A stretch of DNA of 64,000 nucleotides. Source: Streptomyces humi (lineage in GTDB: Bacteria; Actinomycetota; Actinomycetes; Streptomycetales; Streptomycetaceae). How positions within the stretch are numbered: the first letter of the stretch is position 1; each line of letters starts with the position of its first letter. The stretch spans positions 1-64,000 of the forward strand of contig NZ_LBMU02000053.1 of the NCBI RefSeq assembly GCF_001005085.2, in the 5' to 3' direction. Below the pieces are notes generated by a model. It did no database searches. It was not told where the DNA came from and was given only the letters and a program-made list of their open reading frames with translations. Of this stretch, positions 36,272 to 44,217 are shown in pieces. Both the position numbers and the translations under genes were made by a program.

Positions 36272-38235
36272 GCCGACGCCTCCGTCTGTTCCGTCTGCTC
36301 TTCGGTCTGTCCTTCCGTCTGCTCTTCCGTCTGCCCTTCGGTCTTCCCTTCGGTCTGTGCCTCGGCCTGTGCTTCGGTCTGTGCCTGGGTTTGTGCTTCG
36401 GCCTGTGCCTGGGGCTGTGCCTCCGTCGGTGCCTCCCCCAGGGCCTCGCGGACCTGGGCCACCGTGAGCCACCGCTGTGGGGCGAGCACCTTCGTCACCT
36501 GCGGGGCGAAGGACGGCGAGGAGACCACGATGTCGTCCGTCGGCCCGTCCGCGATCACCTCGCCGTCCGCGAGCAGCACCACCCGGTGCGCGATCTCGGC
36601 GGCCAGCTCCACGTCGTGGGTGGCCAGCACGATCGCGTGCCCGTCGGCGGCGAGCGCGCGCAGCACACCCACCAGCCGGGCCTTCGCCGCGTAGTCCAGG
36701 CCCCGGGTCGGCTCGTCCAGCAGGAGCAGCGGCGGCCGGGCGGTCAGTACGACGGCCAGCGCGAGCGCCAGCCGCTGTCCCTCGGACAGATCCCGCGGAT
36801 GCGTGCCGTCGGCGACCCCGGGCAGCAGCCCCGACACCAGCTCCCGGCAGGTCCCGGGCGCCGCCCCGGCGTCCCGGTCGGCGGCCGCGCACTCGGCGCC
36901 GACCGTGTCGGCGTACAGCAGGTCACGGGGTTCCTGCGGCACCAGCCCGACCAGGCGTACGAGGTCACGCGGGCGGCTGCGGTGCGGGGCGGCGCCGCCG
37001 ACCCGGATGCCTCCCGCGCTCGGCGTGACGAGCCCGACCAGGGCGCCGAGCAGGGTGGACTTCCCGGCGCCGTTCCGTCCCATGAGCGCGACCGTCTCAC
37101 CGGGCGCGACCGTGAGATCGACCCGCCGGAGCGCGTCGATCCCCTCCCGCCGCACGGCGAGCCCCCGCACCTCGGCCGCCGGATCCGCGGCTCCGCCTGC
37201 CGGTTCCGCAGTTCCGTCGGCCGCCTCCGCAGCCCCGTCGGCCGGCCACTGGTGAGGGACCCCCGCCCGCCGGGCCTCCGGGGCCCGCCCGCCGAGCCGG
37301 TTCAGCACCCGCACGGCGAGCGACGCCGGGGCGGTCCCGGGAGGCTGCTCGGTGACGTGCCTCGGCGTCCGCTCGGCGGGCCGGTGTGCGACTCGCGTGC
37401 CCTGCTGCCGCGGGGAGCGGTCGGTGAGACGGTCGCGCAGTGCGGCGGCCCGGCGGCGGGCGTCGCGCACCGTCATCGGCAGGGGGGACCAGCCGGCCAG
37501 CCGGCCCAGCTGCACCACCGGCGGACACACCGGGGACACGGCCATCACCTCGGCGGGGGTGCCGGTCACCGGCGCCGCTCCCGCACCCGGCAGCAGCACC
37601 ACCCGGTCGGCGTACTGCACCACCCGCTCCAGCCGGTGCTCCGCCATGAGGACCGTCGTCCCCAGGTCGTGCACCAGCCGTTGGAGCACGGCCAGCACCT
37701 CCTCCGCGGCGGCCGGATCCAGCGCCGAGGTCGGCTCGTCCAGCACCAGGACCCGAGGATGCGGGGTGAGCACCGAGCCGATCGCCACCCGCTGCCGCTG
37801 CCCGCCCGAGAGCGTCGCGATCTGCCGGTCCCGCAGCTCGGCGAGCCCCAGGAGATCGAGGGTCTCCTCCACCCGGCGCCGCATCACGCCCGGCGCGATC
37901 CCCAACGACTCCATTCCGTACGCGAGTTCGTCCTCCACCGTGTCGGTCACGAAGTGGGCGAGCGGATCCTGCCCCACCGTGCCCACCACGTCGGCGAGTT
38001 CACGCGGCGGGTGGGTGCGGGTGTCCCGGCCCGCGACCGTCACCCGGCCGCGCAGGGTGCCGCCGGTGAAGTGCGGCACCAGTCCGCTCACGGAGTTGAG
38101 CACCGTCGACTTGCCGGTCCCGGACGGCCCCACGAGCAGGACGAGTTCACCCTCCGGCACCTCGAAGTCGATGCCCTGGACGGCCGGCCGGGCAGCGTCC
38201 TCGTACGTCACGGAGACATCCTCGAAGCGGATCAC
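36268..38235 (-). CDS. ECF transporter fused double ATPase (A1-A2)
   Basis: 655 aa from GTG 38235, with aaggagga upstream and a GTGA overlap with the T-component stop. Two ABC domains: the first with Walker A GPSGTGKST (36-44), LSGGQRQRVAIG and VLVLDEPTSALD; the second with GRNGAGKSTLLG, LSEGQRLALALAVVL and LLLLDEPTRGLD. A poorly conserved linker of about 100 residues joins them. The last 55 residues are a repeat of TEAQ/TEGQ/TEEQ units absent from the family. It powers the adjacent T and S components. The fused form is common in actinobacteria. Confidence 0.92.
   Translation of the reverse strand: MIRFEDVSVTYEDAARPAVQGIDFEVPEGELVLLVGPSGTGKSTVLNSVSGLVPHFTGGTLRGRVTVAGRDTRTHPPRELADVVGTVGQDPLAHFVTDTVEDELAYGMESLGIAPGVMRRRVEETLDLLGLAELRDRQIATLSGGQRQRVAIGSVLTPHPRVLVLDEPTSALDPAAAEEVLAVLQRLVHDLGTTVLMAEHRLERVVQYADRVVLLPGAGAAPVTGTPAEVMAVSPVCPPVVQLGRLAGWSPLPMTVRDARRRAAALRDRLTDRSPRQQGTRVAHRPAERTPRHVTEQPPGTAPASLAVRVLNRLGGRAPEARRAGVPHQWPADGAAEAADGTAEPAGGAADPAAEVRGLAVRREGIDALRRVDLTVAPGETVALMGRNGAGKSTLLGALVGLVTPSAGGIRVGGAAPHRSRPRDLVRLVGLVPQEPRDLLYADTVGAECAAADRDAGAAPGTCRELVSGLLPGVADGTHPRDLSEGQRLALALAVVLTARPPLLLLDEPTRGLDYAAKARLVGVLRALAADGHAIVLATHDVELAAEIAHRVVLLADGEVIADGPTDDIVVSSPSFAPQVTKVLAPQRWLTVAQVREALGEAPTEAQPQAQAEAQTQAQTEAQAEAQTEGKTEGQTEEQTEGQTEEQTEQTEASA
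36277..36426. repeat. Coding tandem repeat at the 3' end of the ECF ATPase gene
   Basis: Units of 12-15 bases such as tcttccgtctgcccttcggt and cctgtgcttcggtctgtgc repeat and encode TEGQTEEQ and AQTEAQ tails. The stretch is T-rich on the plus strand and stands out in composition from its surroundings. Confidence 0.8.
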
Positions 38236-39431
38236 GACGGCTCCTCCTTCGGGTCCTTCACAACGATCAGGGCGGGCAGCAGCCCGAGCAGCACGGCGGC
38301 CGCCGGCCACAGCGGAAGCGCCGGGGCGACCAGCGGTACGACCCCGGGACGCAGCGCGTCCGGATCGCGGGCCCCGGCGAGCGTGAGCAGCCCCGCGACG
38401 GCCGCCCCCGCCCCGGACACCAGCCAGGCGCGTGCGTCCCAGGGATCAGGCCGGTAGCGGGTCCGCAGCGAACGGCGGCCGCCCAGCCGCAGTCCCGCCA
38501 GCGCGGCCCCGACCCCGGCCAGCAGCAGGGGCAGCCCGTAGCCGCCGCCCTCCGCGGTGAGCAGCCCGTACGTGCCCGCGCACACCCCGAGCAGCCCGCC
38601 GAGGGTGAGCGCGGCCGTCGTACGGCGGACCCGGTCCGGAACGTCGGCGCTGCGGCCGTAACCGCGCGCGTCCATCGCGGCGGCGAGCGCGACCGAACGC
38701 TCCAATGCCCCCTCCAGCACCGGGAGTCCCACCTGGAGCAGTCCGCGGACCCCGGAGTCGGGGCGCCCGCGCAGCCTGCGGGCGGCCCGCAGCCGCTGGG
38801 CGTCGGCGATGAGATGCGGCGCGAAGGTGAGCGCGACGACCACGGCCACCCCCATCTCGTACAGGGCCCCGGGCAGCGACTTCAGCAGCCGGGCCGGATG
38901 GGCGAGGGCGTTCGCGGCACCGACGCAGATCAGCAGGGCGGCGATCCGGAGCCCGTCGTACAGGGAGAAGACGAGCCCCTCGGCGCTGACCCGGCCGCCG
39001 AGCCGGATGCCCTGGGCCCAGTGCGGAAGGGGCACTTCGGGAAGGGTGACGAGGGTGTGCGAACCGGGGACGGGCGAGCCGAGCACCACGGTGAAGGCGA
39101 GGCGCACGACCAGCACGGCGAGGGCGAGCCGGGCGAAGGCACCGTAGGAACGGGACCAGGGGCCCGGGGTGCGGCAGGCGGCCACGACGTACCCGGTCAC
39201 CGCGACGAGCAGCCCGAGGAGCAAGGGATTGGAGGTACGGGACGCGGCCACCCCGAGCGACAGCGACCAGACCCACCAGGCACCGGGATGGACGGTGAAG
39301 CGGCGACGACGCCGGGGCCGCGGGGATCTCGCCCCGGCGGCACGACCGGCCGCGGCCGGGACGTGCCCCGTCAGGGGCGCGGGGATCCGCGCGACCGGCC
39401 GCCGGACACCCGCACCGTGACGATCACGCAT
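38232..39431 (-). CDS. ECF transporter T component (CbiQ-like)
   Basis: 399 aa. Membrane helices alternate with the conserved cytoplasmic coupling region containing two Ala-Arg-Gly type motifs: LRAARRLRGRPDSG and AAMDARGYGRSAD. These short helices transmit ATPase motion to the S component. The N-terminal 45 residues are a basic Arg/Pro-rich extension. It overlaps the SCO2322-family gene by 8 bp and the ATPase gene by 4 bp, so the operon is tightly coupled. Confidence 0.88.
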   Translation of the reverse strand: MRDRHGAGVRRPVARIPAPLTGHVPAAAGRAAGARSPRPRRRRRFTVHPGAWWVWSLSLGVAASRTSNPLLLGLLVAVTGYVVAACRTPGPWSRSYGAFARLALAVLVVRLAFTVVLGSPVPGSHTLVTLPEVPLPHWAQGIRLGGRVSAEGLVFSLYDGLRIAALLICVGAANALAHPARLLKSLPGALYEMGVAVVVALTFAPHLIADAQRLRAARRLRGRPDSGVRGLLQVGLPVLEGALERSVALAAAMDARGYGRSADVPDRVRRTTAALTLGGLLGVCAGTYGLLTAEGGGYGLPLLLAGVGAALAGLRLGGRRSLRTRYRPDPWDARAWLVSGAGAAVAGLLTLAGARDPDALRPGVVPLVAPALPLWPAAAVLLGLLPALIVVKDPKEEPS

Positions 39432-40062
39432 TCTTCCGCCGCCGGGCCTGCCAGAACGCCCCCGCCGCCAGGGCCACGACCACCCCCGACCCGGCCAGCA
39501 GTCCCACCGACGGACCGCTGCCCGGCTTGCCTTCCGCCGTCGCCGTCACCTGCTCCCCGCACCCTTTCGCGGGATACCCGGCGATGGCGCACAGCAACGC
39601 GTTCGTGTCGTACCGCAACGGCTTCGCCACCGCGGCCAGCGCCTCCGCCGACGTCGCGTCGCCGGGCACCACCGCGCACGCCGTCCGGCGCGCCGGCGGC
39701 TTCTCGCCCGACGGCGCGTCCGCCGGTGTGCCGAAGTCGAGGACCAGCGCGACCCGCTTCTTCCCCCGGACCGCGTCCGTCCCGGCGCAGACCGTGCCGA
39801 AGTCCGCGGCCCCGCGGGGCCGCGACGCGTCGCCCGAGTCCTCGCTCACCGCGAAGCGGAACCCCTCCACCGCGCCGTCGGCCGGCCGCGCCGTGGCCGG
39901 ACCCTGCGTGGCGTACGTCCAGCGGCCGCCGTCCCGCTCCCAGAAGGACCAGTAGCGGTAGCCGGCGGCCTGCGCCTGCCCCGCCGAACACAGGGCCAGC
40001 AGTACGCCGAGGGCCGGCAGCACGGTCAGGAGCAGCGGCTGCGCACGGCGGCCCGCCGTCAC
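39424..40062 (-). CDS. SCO2322 family secreted protein
   Basis: 212 aa from GTG 40062, which overlaps the preceding stop (GTGA). Signal peptide (LLLTVLPALGVLLALCSAGQAQA), mature start AGYRYWSFWERDGGRWTYATQGP, and a C-terminal membrane helix (VGLLAGSGVVVALAAGAFWQ) with a short Arg/Lys tail, so it is displayed on the outer face of the membrane. Two pairs of cysteines could form disulfides. The family has no assigned function; its constant place between the alpha/alpha-barrel protein and an ECF transporter in this operon suggests it helps capture the ligand. Confidence 0.85.
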   Translation of the reverse strand: MTAGRRAQPLLLTVLPALGVLLALCSAGQAQAAGYRYWSFWERDGGRWTYATQGPATARPADGAVEGFRFAVSEDSGDASRPRGAADFGTVCAGTDAVRGKKRVALVLDFGTPADAPSGEKPPARRTACAVVPGDATSAEALAAVAKPLRYDTNALLCAIAGYPAKGCGEQVTATAEGKPGSGPSVGLLAGSGVVVALAAGAFWQARRRKNA

Positions 40063-41261
40063 GGCTGCTGCTTCCGGCGGCCGCTGAACAGGAAGCCGAT
40101 GCCGATGCCGGCGACCAGACCCGTGCCGACGATCCACCAGACGCCGGCGCCCGACGACGTCCGCTCCTCGGTGTGGGCCGCGGCCGTCCGCGGCGCCGGC
40201 CCGGTCGCGGCGAGCGACGCCACCAGGTCCGTACCGCCGAAGTCACGCGGGTTCGCGCCCATCGCGTGCGCGGCGAAGACCAGTTCGGCGTAGGCCGCGG
40301 GTCCGCTCAGCTTCGCCCAGGGCGTGGCATGGGCCGCCAGCCAGGCGTACGGCTTCCTCGCCTGCTCCGTCCAGCCCTGCGCGGCCAGCGCGACGACCGC
40401 GTCGGCGGTGTTGCCGTAGTCCGGCTGCGGCGCGGCACCGGCGAGCGCGGAGACGAGGTAGCCCTTGGCGGCCAGGGTGTCCGTCAGGTAGGCGGCGCCG
40501 TTGCGCGCCACCTCCGTGCGCGTCAGCGCCTTGCCGGAGTCGGCGCAGGCAGGACCCTGCGCCGAGGCCTTGCCGGCGGTCGCCACGAACCCCTTGCCGA
40601 GTGCGGCCAGCACCCCGGCCGCGGTCGCGTCCGCGTTGGCGGCGAGCCCGCCCTTCTTGTCCGGCTGGTAGGCGAGCCCGCCGCCGCCGTCCTGGTCGCA
40701 GCGGACGGACCACTTCGACAGCAGGTCGTACGGCGTCCGGTCGGCCCGCGCGCCGGCCGCGGTGAGCGCGCCGACGACGACGGACGTCGAGTTGGTGTCG
40801 CTGCCGCCGCCGGGCGTGTAGCTCCAGCCGCCGTCCGTGTTCTGCACGGACTTCAGCCAGGTCACCGCCCTGCCGACCGCGTCGTCGTGACCGCCGACCG
40901 CCTTCAGGGCCTGGACGGCGGCCGCCGTGCTGTTCGTGTCGACCGTCACCTTGGCGTCGCACGCGGCCGCCGGCTCGGCCCGGAACGCGGCGAACGAGCC
41001 GTTCGCGCACTGCTGCCCGGTCAGCCAGTCCACCGCCTTCGTGGCCGGGGTCACCCCGACCGTGCGCTGGGCGAGCAGCGCCAGGGACTGCCGCCAGACA
41101 CCGTCGAACTTGGGGTCCGCGCTGCCGTACAGCCCCGAGGGGCGGACCGTCGAGGCGGACGGGGACGGGGTGCCGGCGGCCAGGGCGGCCGTCGCGGGCG
41201 TGGCCGCGCCGATGACGGCGGTGGCGGCCAGCACCGCGGCGCTGCGGCGGAGGACGTTCAT
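40059..41261 (-). CDS. Surface prenyltransferase/squalene-cyclase-like alpha/alpha-barrel protein, candidate corrinoid binder
   Basis: 400 aa from ATG 41261. Signal peptide, then repeated helical units with QQCANGSFAAF, VQNTDGGWSYTP and TNSTAAAVQALKA (the QW-like and Asn/Ser/Thr-rich turns of the prenyltransferase/squalene oxidase repeat fold), a Thr/Ala linker and a C-terminal helix plus RRKQQP tail. The same fold class forms the B12-binding alpha domain of intrinsic factor and transcobalamin. It is the first gene after the cobalamin riboswitch and is followed by the SCO2322 protein and an ECF transporter, so I infer extracellular corrinoid capture. Confidence 0.8.
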   Translation of the reverse strand: MNVLRRSAAVLAATAVIGAATPATAALAAGTPSPSASTVRPSGLYGSADPKFDGVWRQSLALLAQRTVGVTPATKAVDWLTGQQCANGSFAAFRAEPAAACDAKVTVDTNSTAAAVQALKAVGGHDDAVGRAVTWLKSVQNTDGGWSYTPGGGSDTNSTSVVVGALTAAGARADRTPYDLLSKWSVRCDQDGGGGLAYQPDKKGGLAANADATAAGVLAALGKGFVATAGKASAQGPACADSGKALTRTEVARNGAAYLTDTLAAKGYLVSALAGAAPQPDYGNTADAVVALAAQGWTEQARKPYAWLAAHATPWAKLSGPAAYAELVFAAHAMGANPRDFGGTDLVASLAATGPAPRTAAAHTEERTSSGAGVWWIVGTGLVAGIGIGFLFSGRRKQQP

Positions 41262-41343
41262 GATCGGCGGCTGCCTCTCCCTGCTCGGGAGCCGGGCAGC
41301 GCGGGACACCCCGGCGGCTCGGCTCCGTGACCTCGACGGTGCC

Positions 41344-41367
41344 GTGTGCCGACGGACGCCGGCACAC
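41344..41367 (-). terminator. Candidate attenuator hairpin of the cobalamin operon leader
   Basis: GTGTGCCG (41344-41351) pairs with CGGCACAC (41360-41367), giving an 8-bp perfect stem between the riboswitch core and the first gene. It may be the terminator formed in the ligand-bound state, though no T tract follows. Confidence 0.45.
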
Positions 41368-41422
41368 CTGAGCCGTGCAACGTCCCGGGCGGGGTGGTCC
41401 GGCTTGCCGATCGGCGGCTCAC

Positions 41423-41540
41423 GGACAGGGGTCTCCCCGGTTCGAGCGAAGCCGAGAAATGGGGAAGGGGCGGCGTCGGGTTTGCACCGGCTTCCCCCCG
41501 TACGGGTGATGACGACCCCCGCTACCTTACCGGCCGGTTC
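41423..41540 (-). ncRNA. Cobalamin (B12) riboswitch
   Basis: Read on the minus strand, the core GGGGAAGCCGGTGCAAACCC (near 41497-41478), followed by GACGCCGCCCC, is the conserved J/P segment of cobalamin riboswitches, and CCGGGGAGACCCCTGTCC (about 41440-41423) corresponds to the B12 box. Upstream GGTAAGGTAGCGGGGGTCG and CATCACCCG fit the P1-P2 region; the exact 5' edge is uncertain. The element lies 160 bp before a five-gene operon encoding an ECF transporter and surface proteins. High B12 should switch it off. Confidence 0.85.
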
Positions 41541-41586
41541 GGGGAGGCTGAGAGGCGGCTGTGCGACAACGGCCGGGCGGACGTCC

Positions 41587-42630
41587 TCAGGCCGCGGTAG
41601 CGACCGGGTCGATGGCCGCCGACAGGTGGCGGGCCAGCCGGCGCAGGGCGCCGTCGCAGTCGGCCGGGGTCTCGCCGACCGCGACCCAGAGCGCGAGCCG
41701 GTCGGCGTCGGTCGCGTGCGGGCCGGCGGTGACGAGACCGCCGGGCTCCCGGGTGAGGATCATGCGGTCGGCGCCGGGCTCCCGGGCCGCGTCGGGGGAG
41801 AGTTCCAGGTGGTCGAGGCGGCCGGTGACGGCCGGATAGGCGAACTGGACCGCGGCCGCCCGCTGCCGGGTCGGCGTGGTGTCGGGCAGTTCGCCGGTGG
41901 CGAGCGCGGCCGCGGCCCGGGCGAGGTCGACGCCGGTGGCCCGCCTGACGAGCAGCGGGATCAGGTCGCCCGGCAGGTGGGGGGTGACGTCGGTGACCCG
42001 GGGGCCGCGGTCGGTGAGCTGTAAGCCGATGTGCAGGACGCCCCGGGTGACGCCGAGAGCGTGCACGGCACGGTCGACGGCCAGCCGCAGGAAACGGTTG
42101 TGCAGCAGACCGTCGTGGGCGTGCACGGTGTGCCGCAGCGGCCGCCGGGCGGGCGCCGGGCCCGGCGCCGTCCTGGTGATGGCGGCGATCCGGATCTCCC
42201 CGTCCAGGACGACGGTCTCGGCGCTCACCCGGGGCGTGCCGGGATCCTCGGCGGGGTCGCCCGTGGGGACGTTGCCGGCGGCCAGCAGCGCGCGCAGGGC
42301 GGCCGGGTCGGCGCAGGCGGCGGCCGTGGCGGGGGAGAGGCCCGGCAGCCCCGACTGCGCGGCGATCCGGGCGGCGGCGACCACGTACTCGCCCGACTGG
42401 GTCAGCACGCCACGGACCCGGTGCCGGGCCGCGAACCGCACCACCGCCGAAGCCGTCGCCCCGCCCTTGCCGGGGTCCGCCGCGAGGTGACCGGCCAGGT
42501 ACGGGAGCGCCCAGGCGGGCGGCGCGGCGTCCACCAGCAGCACCGGGCGGACCGCGGCGACCCGGGCCAGCGTGAACTCGTCGTAGGCGCGCCGGCGGCC
42601 GGCGCCGAGGAGCAGGACGGGCTGCGGCAT
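41587..42630 (-). CDS. Degenerate ATP-grasp-like protein lacking the nucleotide-binding subdomain
   Basis: 347 aa. The N-terminal part (VLLLGAGRRRAYDEFTLARV ... GVLTQSGEYVVAAARIAAQSGLPG) is a pre-ATP-grasp domain of the carboxylate-amine ligase type. It reaches the helix LRALLAAGNVPTG and then jumps directly to AETVVLDGEIRIAAITRT, which in relatives comes some 70 residues later. The glycine-rich ATP loop and its lysines are missing. The later metal-binding strand (VLHIGLQLTDRGPRVTDVTP) is altered too. Probably a pseudoenzyme or a decaying gene; the reading frame itself is intact. Confidence 0.65.
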   Translation of the reverse strand: MPQPVLLLGAGRRRAYDEFTLARVAAVRPVLLVDAAPPAWALPYLAGHLAADPGKGGATASAVVRFAARHRVRGVLTQSGEYVVAAARIAAQSGLPGLSPATAAACADPAALRALLAAGNVPTGDPAEDPGTPRVSAETVVLDGEIRIAAITRTAPGPAPARRPLRHTVHAHDGLLHNRFLRLAVDRAVHALGVTRGVLHIGLQLTDRGPRVTDVTPHLPGDLIPLLVRRATGVDLARAAAALATGELPDTTPTRQRAAAVQFAYPAVTGRLDHLELSPDAAREPGADRMILTREPGGLVTAGPHATDADRLALWVAVGETPADCDGALRRLARHLSAAIDPVATAA

Positions 42631-42899
42631 CGGTTCGCCTCACCTTCGCGGGGAGGAGGCGGGGCGGCGGTTCGCCCCCGGCCGCCACTCCCCCGTAGGC
42701 GGCACCCGGAGCGGTTCGGTTCGACCGTGGCCTGGTGGGGGTGATCCTTTCCTGCCGAACCGTCACATGTCAACGATTGCTGCCCAATTCCGCAGTGGAC
42801 CTTGTCATGTCTGGTGGACCGTACGGGTGATTGGGTAGCCTCGCGTCTGCCCGGCCGAGCGACCGCCGAGCGCCCGTCGACGCGTCCAGGGGGACCTTG

Positions 42900-43481
42900 G
42901 TGAGTGACGCCCATGCCCCGCTGTCCGATGTGCTGGCACGGCTCGGGGAGCTGACCGGACGCCACGGCCGGCTGTCCGAGGTACTGGACGTGGCCGATCT
43001 GTCGCAGCGCACCGGCATCCCCGTCGGCGTCGTCGCCGAACTGCTCGCCGGTGGCACCGCACCGCAGACCGGACTCGCCGAACGGGTGCGGCAGCGGCTG
43101 GACTTCATTCGCGAGAACCGGCGCAGGCCGGACGGCAAGCGGTACTCGCTGGGCGAACTCGCGGCGATCGCCGGCACCAGCAGGCAGTGGCTGAGCGAGT
43201 GGCGCAAGAGCGGCCTGCCGAGCCTCGAACACACCGACCGGCTACGGCGGTTCTTCGAGCTGCCGGCCGGGTTCTTCACCGCCGACGAGCCCGAGGCGCT
43301 GTACGAGGCGCTACAGCCGGTGCTCCAGGGCCTGGAGGCCCAGGCCGACCCGCTCTCCCGGCTGCGCGACAGCGGCCTGGTCCGGCTGGCCGCCCGCGCA
43401 CCCCAGATGAACGCCCGGCAGCTGGCCACGCTCGCCGACCTGGCGGAGCTGATCATCACCTCCGAAGGTGCCGTCAACTAG
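42900..43481 (+). CDS. Helix-turn-helix regulator of the MAB_1171c cassette
   Basis: 193 aa from GTG 42900 with aggggga upstream. Two HTH-like segments: LSQRTGIPVGVVAELLAGG (about 34-52), resembling an XRE motif, and YSLGELAAIAGTSRQWLSEW (about 82-101). The C-terminal half is helical. It is followed by a HEIGH-motif protein gene, the same order as regulator / ImmA-IrrE pairs, in which the protease removes or activates the regulator. It likely controls the four-gene cassette. Confidence 0.8.
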   Translation: MSDAHAPLSDVLARLGELTGRHGRLSEVLDVADLSQRTGIPVGVVAELLAGGTAPQTGLAERVRQRLDFIRENRRRPDGKRYSLGELAAIAGTSRQWLSEWRKSGLPSLEHTDRLRRFFELPAGFFTADEPEALYEALQPVLQGLEAQADPLSRLRDSGLVRLAARAPQMNARQLATLADLAELIITSEGAVN

Positions 43482-43565
43482 GCCTGGACCAGAGCGACTT
43501 ACCATGTCAGGGAAACCGAGACCGATGCCGATGGGAACGCCGACCGCCAGCGAGGACGCCGACGC

Positions 43566-44138
43566 ATGAGCCCGACCCGATCGCCCAAGCGGTTCCTCGC
43601 CCAGCTCGTCCGGGACACCGCCCGCACGCTGGAGCCGCCGACCCGGCCCGAGGCGTTCCTGCACGCGCTGTGCGCCACGCTCAGCCCGCGCCTCGACCGT
43701 CCGGTCAGACTCAGGTTCCTCACCTTCCCGCCCGGACTCGACGTCTCCGGGATCACCCTCGCCAAGGACGACGAGTACATCGTCGTGGTCGAGAAACGGG
43801 CCGCCGACGCCCACAAGTTCGTGATCGCCGGACACGAGATCGGACACATCCACTACGGCACGCTGGACGTCCACTACGACGTCGGCCTGCCCGCCGCCGC
43901 GCGCCGGCTGCTCGACCGGTCCGACGAGGACATCCCCTGGGACCGGGTCGTCGCGCTGGCCACCCGGTCGCCGGCCGCCTCCGCCGCCGACGCCGAGTGG
44001 GAGGCCGAGGAGTGCGGGCTGCGGCTCGCCGCCAAGTTCCACAAGGTCGTGGGTCCCTACGCGGCGACCGGCCGGTTCTCCCAGGACACCCTCACCGACC
44101 GCCTGTCGTCCTCCCTGGGCAACATCGGCGGCCCGTGA
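43566..44138 (+). CDS. ImmA/IrrE-type metalloprotease-like protein
   Basis: 190 aa. H90-E91-I-G-H94 in FVIAGHEIGHIHYG is a zincin motif, and the acidic stretch AADAEWEAEECGLRLAA downstream supplies the likely third ligand, as in the ImmA/IrrE family. Family members cleave a partner HTH regulator or act as toxin-like partners. The upstream gene at 42900 encodes such a regulator. A product of this type in this context has been annotated in related genomes as a toxin-antitoxin component, but there is no direct evidence of toxicity here. Confidence 0.82.
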   Translation: MSPTRSPKRFLAQLVRDTARTLEPPTRPEAFLHALCATLSPRLDRPVRLRFLTFPPGLDVSGITLAKDDEYIVVVEKRAADAHKFVIAGHEIGHIHYGTLDVHYDVGLPAAARRLLDRSDEDIPWDRVVALATRSPAASAADAEWEAEECGLRLAAKFHKVVGPYAATGRFSQDTLTDRLSSSLGNIGGP

Positions 44139-44217
44139 TGCGCGGGAGGCCTGGCGGCACGGACGCGGGTGGCGCCGTGCCCGGCGCGGTATCGGTGACG
44201 CACCCGGGGCGCTTCCG

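Noticed and set aside
38814..41330. Long open frame on the plus strand opposite the ECF operon
   Set aside because: The opposite strand carries complete, motif-bearing genes with overlapping starts and stops; the plus frame is Arg/Gly/Pro-rich noise.
43500..44138. Classical toxin-antitoxin pair
   Set aside because: The regulator/HEIGH protein order fits, but both proteins are larger than usual antitoxin/toxin pairs and run on into two more genes; toxicity is not supported by sequence.
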